Positions 1 through 6,286 of a stretch of 8,765 nt of DNA are shown piece after piece. This stretch comes from Actinomycetota bacterium (lineage in GTDB: Bacteria; Actinomycetota; Thermoleophilia; Solirubrobacterales; Solirubrobacteraceae), in the NCBI GenBank assembly GCA_009699915.1, contig WLNG01000047.1:1-8765 (forward strand), in the 5' to 3' direction. The notes beneath the pieces are model-generated. The model searched no databases and was not told the DNA's origin. It worked only from the letters and a program-made list of their open reading frames with translations. Made by a program: the position numbers and the translations under genes. Within the stretch, counting starts at the first letter, position 1. Every line of letters starts with the position of its first letter.

Positions 1-699
1 GGCGTCTTCTGGGCCCGTGCGGCCCGTGACGCCGGGATGATCTCCGGCCGGCAGCTGCTCGGCTTCGCCGTGCAGAACATTCGCTTCCGGCTGCGCGGCT
101 CGACCGACGAGTGGACGCAGCGCATGCGCGCTGAGTCGGCGAGCATCGTCGCGGGCCGCAGCGCCGTCGAGTTGCGCCGCATGCTGCCCGAGGTGCTCGC
201 CGGCGTGCTCGCCAGGATCGAGCCTGAGGTTCTGCAGGTCGCCTACGAGCACCAGGACGCGGGGCGGCGCGTCTACATCGCCACGGCGAGCGGCCAAGCG
301 CTGGCCGACATGCTCAGCGCGGTGCTCGGCTTCGACGGCGGGATCGGGGCGCGCAGCGAGGTCGTCGACGGGATTCTCACCGGACGCGATGACGGCCCCT
401 TCACCTATCGCGAGGGCAAGGCGCAGCGCGTGCGCGAGCTGGCGGACGCAGAAGGCATCGATCTCGCGGTTTCGTGGGCCTATTCGGACTCCGAGTCCGA
501 TCTGCCGATGCTGCGCCTGGTCGGGCACCCCGTCGCCGTCAACCCGGACGCCGACCTCGCCGCCGTCGCTGCGGCGGAGGGGTGGCAGATCATTCGGACC
601 GAGCGCTTCGGACGCCGTCTGACCGGCGTCGGCGCGCTCGCTGCGATGGCGCTCGCCGGCGCAGCCGCGACGGCGGCCCGTGGGCGCCGCCGCGACTGA
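1..699 (+). CDS. HAD-IB family phosphatase (SerB/PSPase-like), 5' end outside window
   Basis: This frame is open from the first base to the stop at 697-699, so the gene begins upstream; 232 residues are visible. The HAD core is recognisable: motif II is T95-A-S-G, the motif III lysine is K140 in REGKAQ, and motif IV is Y161-SDSESDLPML with acidic residues D163, E165 and D167. The nucleophile motif I (DxDxT) lies before the window. The order and spacing fit the subfamily IB phosphoserine-phosphatase-like hydrolases, which remove phosphate from small metabolites; the substrate cannot be told from sequence. After the catalytic domain comes a tail with an Ala/Leu-rich hydrophobic run (about residues 210-226) between two Arg clusters, ending RGRRRD. 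This could be a weak membrane anchor. An internal ATG at 37 is not the start, because homology-like sequence continues before it. Confidence 0.86.
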   Translation, partial: GVFWARAARDAGMISGRQLLGFAVQNIRFRLRGSTDEWTQRMRAESASIVAGRSAVELRRMLPEVLAGVLARIEPEVLQVAYEHQDAGRRVYIATASGQALADMLSAVLGFDGGIGARSEVVDGILTGRDDGPFTYREGKAQRVRELADAEGIDLAVSWAYSDSESDLPMLRLVGHPVAVNPDADLAAVAAAEGWQIIRTERFGRRLTGVGALAAMALAGAAATAARGRRRD

Positions 700-745
700 G
701 CGACACATGCCGCGTCGCCGACCGCGATCTGGCACGCTGTTGCCC

Positions 746-1093
746 ATGCATCGTCCGGCCATCGCGTCGATCCTCGTTCTTGTCTCCTTGGCGGTCGCCG
801 CACCGGCGATCGCCGCTCCGCAGGCTCCGGGCCGCGCCTCCGCCACCTCGACGGTCAAGCTCATCGATTCGGTGATGGCGCCGAGCTCGCTCACCGTGCG
901 CCGAGGCGCGCGCGTGCGCTTCGTCTGGGCCGGGAGCATCGCCCACAACCTGTCTGGGCCGGGCGTCCCGCGGAGCTATCTCACTGCGCGAGTGCGCGCG
1001 CGCACGCTCACGCTCACGCTGCGCCGCAAGGGCAGCTTGCGCTTCCTGTGCACGCTGCACCCCGGAATGGCGCTGCGGGTTCGCGTCCGCTGA
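746..1093 (+). CDS. Exported plastocyanin/amicyanin-like cupredoxin
   Basis: A 115-residue protein with a signal peptide: a short basic start (MHRPA), a hydrophobic run (about residues 6-19) and an Ala-x-Ala cleavage region near residues 22-24. The mature part is a single cupredoxin domain. The type 1 copper ligands are all present: H67 in IAHN, then C102, H105 and M108 in the loop CTLHPGM. The short Cys-x2-His-x2-Met spacing resembles amicyanin more than classical plastocyanin. It probably carries electrons or binds copper outside the membrane; the partner is unknown. In-frame starts also exist at 680 (GTG) and 707 (ATG), but only 746 places the hydrophobic core at the N-terminus. No Shine-Dalgarno is visible; CACGCT at 733-738 is a weak -10-like match. 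The gene sits 46 bases after the phosphatase stop. Confidence 0.82.
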   Translation: MHRPAIASILVLVSLAVAAPAIAAPQAPGRASATSTVKLIDSVMAPSSLTVRRGARVRFVWAGSIAHNLSGPGVPRSYLTARVRARTLTLTLRRKGSLRFLCTLHPGMALRVRVR

Positions 1094-1173
1094 CGCCGGC
1101 ATCGGGAGCGCCAGAGGGCCATCGAGGCGTCCGAGCGACTACGCTTCAAGAGCGGCATTCGCCGCCCCTCATC

Positions 1174-1596
1174 ATGACCAGCGCACCGAGTCAGCAGAAG
1201 ATCCGCGTCGTCGTCGCCAAGCCTGGCCTCGACGGGCACGATCGCGGGGCGAAGATCATCGCCCGTGCACTGCGCGATGCCGGCATGGAGGTCATTTACA
1301 CCGGCCTTCATCAGACGCCGGAGCAGATCGTCGAGACGGTCATCCAGGAGGACGCCGATGCCGTCGGCCTCTCGATCCTCTCCGGCGCGCACATGACCTT
1401 GGTTCCTCGGATCGTGGAGTTGCTGCGCGCGGAGGGCGTCAACGACGTCGTCGTCACCGTCGGCGGCACCATCCCGGCCGACGACATCCCTGAGCTGAAG
1501 GCGCTCGGGGTCGCGGAGGTCTTTACGCCGGGCGCTCCGACCGAGAGCATCATCGACTTCATCCAGGACGCTGTTCATCAGCGAGATGCACGCTGA
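1174..1596 (+). CDS. Cobalamin-binding small subunit of an acyl-CoA mutase (methylmalonyl-CoA mutase C-terminal type)
   Basis: A 140-residue stand-alone B12-binding domain. The cobalamin signature DxHxxG is D20-G-H22-DRG, with H22 the lower axial ligand; S67-I-L69 and the G97-G98 turn complete the Rossmann-type B12 site. Sequence around it ([26 protein letters not shown]) is typical of the small subunit of two-subunit mutases, which pairs with a TIM-barrel subunit that binds acyl-CoA. Methylmalonyl-CoA mutase is the commonest case, but 2-hydroxyisobutyryl-CoA mutase small subunits have the same length and motifs, so the substrate is open. No large subunit is in the window. The ATG at 1174 is chosen because it begins nine residues before the first strand, as expected; an upstream extension would overlap the cupredoxin gene. 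No Shine-Dalgarno is apparent. The etf operon follows 40 bases later, linking it to acyl-CoA catabolism. Confidence 0.93.
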   Translation: MTSAPSQQKIRVVVAKPGLDGHDRGAKIIARALRDAGMEVIYTGLHQTPEQIVETVIQEDADAVGLSILSGAHMTLVPRIVELLRAEGVNDVVVTVGGTIPADDIPELKALGVAEVFTPGAPTESIIDFIQDAVHQRDAR

Positions 1597-1623
1597 GTAG
1601 GCGTCCCCGACCACGTAGGCCCG

Positions 1624-1630
1624 AAGGAGA
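1624..1630 (+). promoter_or_regulatory. Strong Shine-Dalgarno for etfB
   Basis: AAGGAGA lies six bases before the GTG at 1637. It is the best ribosome-binding site in the window and fixes etfB on GTG rather than a later ATG. Confidence 0.85.
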
Positions 1631-1636
1631 ATTCAA

Positions 1637-2431
1637 GTGAAAATCTGCGTCCTGGTGAAAGAGGTACCAGACGCCGCCGTCCAGAAGCGCATCGACCCGG
1701 CAACGGGGCGCATGGACCGCAGCGGTGAGAAGAACCTCAATCCGTACGACACCCACGCCATCGAGGCGGCGATGCAGCTCAAGGAGAGCGGCGCCCTTCC
1801 GGTGGAGGAGATCGTCGCCGTCTCCATGGGCCCAGAGTCCGCGGTGCGCGCGCTCCACAAGGCAGTCTCGCTGGGCGCCGACCGCTCGGTGCACCTGTCC
1901 GATGCCGCGCTCGCCGGCTCGGACGTCGCCGCGACCGGCTACGCGCTCGCTCAGACGCTGAAGCGAGAGAACCCCGACCTCGTCCTGCTCGGGCAGCAGT
2001 CCGATGACGGCGAGTGCTACACGATCGGCGCGGTCGTCGCAGACCATCTGGGGATGCCCTCGCTCACCCAGGTGATCAAGATCGACGTCGAGGGTGGCAA
2101 CACCCTGCGCGCCGAGCGTCAGGCCGAGTACGGCTACGACACAGTCCAGATCCCGCTCCCTGCGGTCATCTCCGTCGGCGACGCGATCAACGAGCCGCGT
2201 TACCCGTCGCTGAAGGCGATCATGGGTGCGAAGAAGAAGCAGCTCGACACCCTCTCTGTCGCCGACGTGTCGATCGACGCGTCCAAGGTCGGCGGCGACA
2301 ACTCGGCTGCCCAGTGGACCGGCTCCAAGGAGCCGCCGAAGAAGGCGCCCGGCATGATCATCGAGGATGAAGACACCGCCCAGACGGTCGAGCAGATCGT
2401 CGCCTGGCTCGACGAGAGGAAGCTGATCTAG
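1637..2431 (+). CDS. etfB: Electron transfer flavoprotein beta subunit
   Basis: A 264-residue EtfB. The N-terminus (KICVLVKEVPD) is the first strand of the adenine-nucleotide alpha-hydrolase-like fold. G119-QQSDDGE and the following helix form the AMP-binding region, and P187-RYPSLKAIMGAKKK is the family signature before the C-terminal arm that wraps round EtfA. EtfB binds AMP structurally and contacts acyl-CoA dehydrogenases; with EtfA it carries one or two electrons in the cytosol. The usual Gly-Gly turn before the last domain-1 strands is replaced by EYGYD, a variant of the loop. Translation starts at GTG behind a strong AAGGAGA site. The stop TAG (2429-2431) directly abuts the etfA ATG, so the two subunits are surely co-translated. 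I see no feature that would argue for a bifurcating (FixAB-type) ETF, though this cannot be settled by eye. Confidence 0.96.
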   Translation: MKICVLVKEVPDAAVQKRIDPATGRMDRSGEKNLNPYDTHAIEAAMQLKESGALPVEEIVAVSMGPESAVRALHKAVSLGADRSVHLSDAALAGSDVAATGYALAQTLKRENPDLVLLGQQSDDGECYTIGAVVADHLGMPSLTQVIKIDVEGGNTLRAERQAEYGYDTVQIPLPAVISVGDAINEPRYPSLKAIMGAKKKQLDTLSVADVSIDASKVGGDNSAAQWTGSKEPPKKAPGMIIEDEDTAQTVEQIVAWLDERKLI

Positions 2432-3406
2432 ATGGCGAACATCCTGGTCTACGCCCTGCACTACGACGGGGCGATCAACAAGAACTCAATCGGGGCGGTC
2501 TCCGAGGCTGCCCGTCTGGCGGCCGAGATCGGTGGCGAGGCGCACGCGATCGTCGTCGGCGACGTTCCCGACGATCTCGCAGCCTCGCTCGGCGCGTACG
2601 GTGCCGCGAAGGTCCTGCGCGCCGCCGGCCCGGAGGGTCTGGCGCAGCCGGTCGTCGACGCGATGGCGACCGCCATCGACGCGGGCGGCTACGGCTACGC
2701 GCTCTTCGGCGGCGGCCTGCTCGGCTTCGAGGTCGGCGCCGGTCTGGCCGCGCGCTTGGGCGCCGGCGTCGCGATGGAGGTCACCGCGGTGCGTGCCGAA
2801 GGCGGCAAGCTCGTCGCGGAGCGCCCGATCCTCGGCGACTCGGCGATCTCCGAGATCTCGTTCCGCAGCCCGGTCGGGATCGTCATCGCACGCCTCAACG
2901 CCTTCGAGATCAAGGAGACCGGCGGCAGCGCCCCGGTTGAGGATCTGGTCGTCCAGTACTCGGATTTCTCGACCAAGGCGTCGATGGTCCAGCGCGGCGA
3001 GCAGCGTGGCGCCGATGTGGACATCGAGGGCGCGGACATCCTCGTGGCCGGCGGGCGTGGGCTCGGCGCCGCCGAGGGGTTCGAACTCTGCAACAACCTC
3101 GCCAGCGCCTTCGGTGGCACCGCGGCGGTCGCGGCAACGCGCGCAGTCGTGGATGCGGGCTGGTTCCCGTATGCGGGGCAGATCGGCCAGACGGGCAAGA
3201 CCGTCGCCCCGAAGCTCTACCTCGCGGCGGGCATCTCCGGCGCGATTCAGCACAAGGTCGGGATGCAGAACGCGGAAAACATCGTCGCGATCAACAAGGA
3301 TGCGAACGCGCCGATCTTCGAGTTCAGCGACTTGGGCATCGTCGGCGATCTCAACAAGATCCTGCCGAAGCTCACCGAGGCCGTGAAGGCCAAGAAGGGC
3401 GGCTGA
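2432..3406 (+). CDS. etfA: Electron transfer flavoprotein alpha subunit
   Basis: A 324-residue EtfA, normal length. The N-terminal domain (about 1-190) matches the EtfB-like fold. The C-terminal FAD domain is clear: A206-GGRG, the G252-QTGK segment that holds the flavin, G267-ISGAIQH in the family signature, then NAENIVAINKD and PIFEFSDLGIVGD. FAD in this domain is the redox centre that takes electrons from acyl-CoA dehydrogenases and hands them to the quinone oxidoreductase encoded next. The ATG follows the etfB stop with no gap; AGAGGA at 2415-2420, inside the end of etfB, can serve as the ribosome-binding site with a rather long 11-base spacing. The ETF:quinone oxidoreductase gene starts four bases after the stop. 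Confidence 0.97.
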   Translation: MANILVYALHYDGAINKNSIGAVSEAARLAAEIGGEAHAIVVGDVPDDLAASLGAYGAAKVLRAAGPEGLAQPVVDAMATAIDAGGYGYALFGGGLLGFEVGAGLAARLGAGVAMEVTAVRAEGGKLVAERPILGDSAISEISFRSPVGIVIARLNAFEIKETGGSAPVEDLVVQYSDFSTKASMVQRGEQRGADVDIEGADILVAGGRGLGAAEGFELCNNLASAFGGTAAVAATRAVVDAGWFPYAGQIGQTGKTVAPKLYLAAGISGAIQHKVGMQNAENIVAINKDANAPIFEFSDLGIVGDLNKILPKLTEAVKAKKGG

Positions 3407-3410
3407 TCGA

Positions 3411-5150
3411 ATGGGCCTGTCGCGCGGCAGGGGTGTGGTCCCGGCGGCCTATCCGCCGCCGGTCGACAGCCCGGGAGAGTTCATCAAGCGGGGGCTTGAC
3501 CCCGAGGACGAGGTCATCGAGGTCGGCGTCGCGATCGTCGGTGGCGGCACTGCCGGTCTTGCCTGCGCGAATCGCATCCTCCAGCTTCTGGCTGACGATC
3601 CCGAGACGCTCGAGCGCCTCGGCGAGGTCCCGGTCGCGGTGATCGAGAAGGCGAAGACGTGCGGTGGACACAACCTGTCCGGCGCCGTCATGCGCCCCGG
3701 TCCGCTGGAGGAGCTCTTCCCCGACCTCACGCGCGAGGACTGGCGCAAGGAGGGCTTCGCCTTCGGCGAAGTCGAGAAGGAGGCGGTCTACCTGACCCCC
3801 TCCAAGCGGATCGCCCTGCGCATCCCGCCACCACCGCCATTTAAGAATCACGGCAACGAGGTCATCTCCGTCGCGGCGCTCGCCCGCTTCCAGCAGCGCA
3901 TCGCCGAGGAGAGCGGGGCGTACGTCCTCACCGAGACCTCCGCGACCCAGTTGATTGTCGAGGAGGGCCGCGTCGTCGGCGTGCGCTCCGGCGACAAGGG
4001 GCGCGGCAAGGACGGCGAGGAGCTCGGCAACTTCGAGCCAGGAACGGACATCAAGGCCCAGGTCGTCGTGCTTGCGGAGGGCTGCTGGGGCAATCTGACC
4101 GGCGCCGCGATCCGCGAATTCGGCCTTGGCGAGAACCGCGAGCCGCAGGTCTGGGAGCTCGGGGTCAAGGAGGTTTGGAAGGTCCCCAAGCCGCTCGACC
4201 GCCTGATCCACACGATCGGTCCGTGGCCGCTGAAGCTGTCGGCGAAGTACGGACAGATCGGCGGCACGTGGATCTATCCGATGAAGGACGAGAACACCGG
4301 CGAGCACCTCGTCTCGATCGGTTTCGTCGTCGACCTCGAGTACGCCGACGCGACCACGTCAGCCCACGACCTGCTCCAGCTCTTCAAGACCCACCCGATG
4401 GTCCGCAAGATCCTCAAGGGCGGCGAGCGCGTCGCCTGGGGCGCGAAGGCGCTGCCGGGCGGCGGGTACTGGTCGGTGCCGAAGGTCACGATGCCCGGCG
4501 CGCTGCTCGTCGGTGATGCCGCGGGCCTCGTCGACACCGTCTCGCTGAAGGGCGTCCACCACTCGGTGCTCTCCGGCAAGCTCGCCGGCGAGACGATCTA
4601 CGAGGCGATCTCGCGTGGCCAGACCACGCTGGACGAGTATGAGACGCGCCTTGAAGAGTCGACGACCGGCAAGGAGCTCTACGAGGTCCGTAACACGCGC
4701 CAGCCGTTCCAGAAGGGCTTCATCAAGGGCGGGCCGCTCGTCAATCTTGCGATCGCGACGAAGGGCAAGCTTCCCGCGGGCCGCCTCGCATGGCATCGCA
4801 ACGACTCGCGGCCGATGTTTATCGGCAAGACGAGCAAGAGCTATCCCAAGCCCGACGGCACGTACACCTTCGACAAGCTCTCGAGCGTCTACATCACCGG
4901 CAACCAGACCCGTGATGACGCGCCGAACCACATCCGCGTGCAGAAGCACGTTCCGCGCGAGATCGCGGAGACGTGGCGCTGGATGTGTCCGGCGGGCGTC
5001 TACGAGATTCCGGACGACGCGCCGGAGAGCGGTGACGTCGACGTGATCGTGAACTACACGAACTGCGTCCAGTGCGGGGCGATCACTGCCAAGGGCGGTC
5101 GCCTGACGACGCCTGAGGGTGGCGACGGACCGCTTTATCAGATCACCTGA
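3411..5150 (+). CDS. Electron transfer flavoprotein:quinone oxidoreductase with an incomplete Fe-S cysteine set
   Basis: A 579-residue flavoprotein that takes electrons from reduced ETF and reduces membrane quinone (probably menaquinone here). The FAD-binding dinucleotide fold is at VAIVGGGTAGLAC (GGGTAG at 44-49). Family segments follow in order: NLSGAVMRPGPL, PFKNHGNEVIS, FEPGTDI, GVKEVWKVP, GGTWIYPM, then WGAKALPGGG and GDAAGLVD near the quinone/FAD region. The C-terminal ferredoxin-like domain begins at C526-PAGVYE and ends PEGGDGPLY. In characterised homologues four cysteines bind [4Fe-4S]: one in CPAGVYE and three in a CxxCxxC motif. Here C526, C552 and C555 are present but the last position is I558 (CVQCGAI), and no other cysteine lies in the domain. 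The start ATG is four bases after etfA with only a weak purine-rich site upstream. No separate FixX ferredoxin gene is present. Confidence 0.93.
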   Translation: MGLSRGRGVVPAAYPPPVDSPGEFIKRGLDPEDEVIEVGVAIVGGGTAGLACANRILQLLADDPETLERLGEVPVAVIEKAKTCGGHNLSGAVMRPGPLEELFPDLTREDWRKEGFAFGEVEKEAVYLTPSKRIALRIPPPPPFKNHGNEVISVAALARFQQRIAEESGAYVLTETSATQLIVEEGRVVGVRSGDKGRGKDGEELGNFEPGTDIKAQVVVLAEGCWGNLTGAAIREFGLGENREPQVWELGVKEVWKVPKPLDRLIHTIGPWPLKLSAKYGQIGGTWIYPMKDENTGEHLVSIGFVVDLEYADATTSAHDLLQLFKTHPMVRKILKGGERVAWGAKALPGGGYWSVPKVTMPGALLVGDAAGLVDTVSLKGVHHSVLSGKLAGETIYEAISRGQTTLDEYETRLEESTTGKELYEVRNTRQPFQKGFIKGGPLVNLAIATKGKLPAGRLAWHRNDSRPMFIGKTSKSYPKPDGTYTFDKLSSVYITGNQTRDDAPNHIRVQKHVPREIAETWRWMCPAGVYEIPDDAPESGDVDVIVNYTNCVQCGAITAKGGRLTTPEGGDGPLYQIT

Positions 5151-5159
5151 TTGAAGAAG

Positions 5160-5189
5160 TCGTTGCGTTCACATAGGGAGGCGCAACGA
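5160..5189 (+). terminator. Hairpin after the etf operon, possible transcript end or processing site
   Basis: TCGTTGCG (5160-5167) and CGCAACGA (5182-5189) form a perfect 8-bp stem around a 14-base loop, with G-U pairs possible at both ends. It begins ten bases after the ETF:quinone oxidoreductase stop. There is no T-run after it, so it is not a classical intrinsic terminator. It could also be an mRNA-stabilising stem or an operator for the next gene. AGGGAGG at 5175-5181 in the loop resembles a Shine-Dalgarno but lies 29 bases from the next ATG. Confidence 0.35.
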
Positions 5190-5209
5190 TCGACCCCCGC
5201 GCGTGTTCC

Positions 5210-6031
5210 ATGAATCGGATGCCCAGTTCACGGTCACTCATCCCCACGGCCTTCGCGGTCGCAGCCCTCGTGCTTCCCGCTGCCGCGTTGGCCTCGCCCA
5301 CGCATCCATCGACGACGCAGCGGTCAGCTGCGGCGCAGATGAAGGGCGGGGCAACCGTCGTTGTTCAGCGCTGCGCGACCGGCGGCGCGGGGAGGTCGGC
5401 GACCTTCCGTGGCTCGATGCCCGCCTCCCCGTCGCTGGGTGGCCGCATGGAGATGCGCTTCACGCTCTCCCAGCGGGCGGCCAGGGCGACAATCTGGAAC
5501 GAGGTCCCCGGGGTCGATGCGATGGGCGTCTGGGATCGCTCGAGCGCTGGGATCGGCGCGTTCATCGTCCGTAAGCGGGTCGCCGGGCTGGAGCCCGGCT
5601 TCAGCTACCGCGTTGTGGTGGACTTCCGCTGGCACGCCGCCGACGGTTCCGTGCAGCGCAAGGCGCGGAAGTTCTCGCGCGCCTGCACCCAGCCCAACCG
5701 CCTGCCGGATCTGCTGCTCGAGGATCCGGCGATCTCGCTTGGCACGACGCCGGATCTGCTCGTCTATCGCGTCTTCGTGCGCAACCGTGGGCGCGCCGTC
5801 GCTCCGCCGTCCGAGGCGACGCTGACCGTCAACGGGATCGAGTACCCACCGGTGAAGGTCGGGGCGGTCGGCACGCGCGGGCGGGGCGCGCTCGTGATCT
5901 TCCGGGCACCGCGCTGCAAGGCCGGGAGCATCGTGCGCTTCACCGCCGACGCCGCCGGCGAGGTCACCGAGGGTGACGAGACGAACAACGTTCTGCGGCG
6001 ACGCTGCGGGGCGACGCCCGCTCCCAGCTAG
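5210..6031 (+). CDS. Secreted protein: unassigned N-terminal domain plus CARDB-like domain
   Basis: A 273-residue exported protein. The signal peptide has Arg residues at 3 and 8, a hydrophobic run (about 10-27) and an Ala-Leu-Ala cleavage region at 26-28. Residues about 48-159 form a domain I cannot name, beginning VVVQRC and ending FSRAC, with MEMRFTL, a WNEVPG segment and a YRVVVDFRW strand; C55 and C159 could form a disulfide. Residues about 164-266 resemble a CARDB (cell-adhesion-related) Ig-like domain: [24 protein letters not shown], and the typical end [10 protein letters not shown], with C236 and C266 available for a second disulfide. The role may be cell-surface or extracellular binding, but this is not established. 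ATG 5219 is an alternative start giving the same signal peptide. The stop TAG lies 13 bases before rpmE, and overlaps its putative -10. Confidence 0.72.
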   Translation: MNRMPSSRSLIPTAFAVAALVLPAAALASPTHPSTTQRSAAAQMKGGATVVVQRCATGGAGRSATFRGSMPASPSLGGRMEMRFTLSQRAARATIWNEVPGVDAMGVWDRSSAGIGAFIVRKRVAGLEPGFSYRVVVDFRWHAADGSVQRKARKFSRACTQPNRLPDLLLEDPAISLGTTPDLLVYRVFVRNRGRAVAPPSEATLTVNGIEYPPVKVGAVGTRGRGALVIFRAPRCKAGSIVRFTADAAGEVTEGDETNNVLRRRCGATPAPS

Positions 6032-6034
6032 ACT
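6029..6034 (+). promoter_or_regulatory. Putative -10 element for a leaderless rpmE transcript
   Basis: TAGACT lies ten bases before the rpmE ATG, so a normal start site would fall at or a few bases before the start codon. rpmE has no Shine-Dalgarno. The TAG is also the stop codon of the preceding gene. No convincing -35 is seen. Confidence 0.4.
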
Positions 6035-6044
6035 CCAGCCCGTC

Positions 6045-6263
6045 ATGAAGACTGAGATCCATCCCGAGTACATCGAGTCGCACGTCACCTGCACCTGCGG
6101 CAACGATTTCACCACGCGTTCGACCACGCCCTCGATCCACGTCGAGATCTGCTCGAACTGCCACCCGTTCTACACGGGCAGGCAGAAGCTTGTGGACACC
6201 GGCGGCCGGGTCGAGCGCTTCCGCCGCCGCGCAGCGATGCGCTCCGCTACGGATCGCGACTGA
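6045..6263 (+). CDS. rpmE: Ribosomal protein L31 (zinc-binding, C+ form)
   Basis: A 72-residue L31 (bL31) of the large ribosomal subunit, close to the usual 65-75 residues. The start MKTEIHPEY is the family N-terminus. Four cysteines in the canonical places, C16-x-C18 and C36-SN-C39, make the zinc-binding C+ form; HPFYTGRQK and TGGRVERF follow as expected. In many bacteria a zinc-independent paralogue replaces C+ L31 under zinc limitation; none is in this window. The ATG 6045 is fixed by the conserved N-terminus, although the frame is open further upstream. There is no ribosome-binding site; the TAGACT just upstream suggests a leaderless mRNA. The DUF1385 gene begins 23 bases downstream. Confidence 0.97.
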   Translation: MKTEIHPEYIESHVTCTCGNDFTTRSTTPSIHVEICSNCHPFYTGRQKLVDTGGRVERFRRRAAMRSATDRD

Positions 6264-6286
6264 TCCCGCGGTATCGGGGCTGACCG

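Noticed and set aside
671..692. Hairpin CGGCGGC/GCCGCCG at the end of the phosphatase gene
   Set aside because: It lies within Ala/Arg codons of coding sequence, has no T-tract, and such GC-rich repeats are expected by chance here.
1140..1165. TACGCT (1140-1145) as a promoter and GCGGC-ATTC-GCCGC (1152-1165) as a leader hairpin before the B12-subunit gene
   Set aside because: No -35 partner is visible, the spacing differs from the rpmE and prfA cases, and a 5-bp GC stem is common at this composition. Too weak to annotate.
1559..4307. Long - strand open frames opposite etfB, etfA and the ETF:quinone oxidoreductase (about 1559-2461, 2486-3253, 3372-4307)
   Set aside because: Same composition effect; no family motifs, and all lie inside clear + strand genes.
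1637..5150. FixABCX-type electron-bifurcating complex
   Set aside because: The quinone oxidoreductase carries its own C-terminal ferredoxin-like domain and there is no separate FixX gene; the simpler fatty-acid-oxidation ETF system fits.
5203..5574. Open frame starting GTG 5203, overlapping the secreted-protein gene
   Set aside because: The other frame has a signal peptide and a CARDB-like domain through to 6031; this one has neither and ends early.
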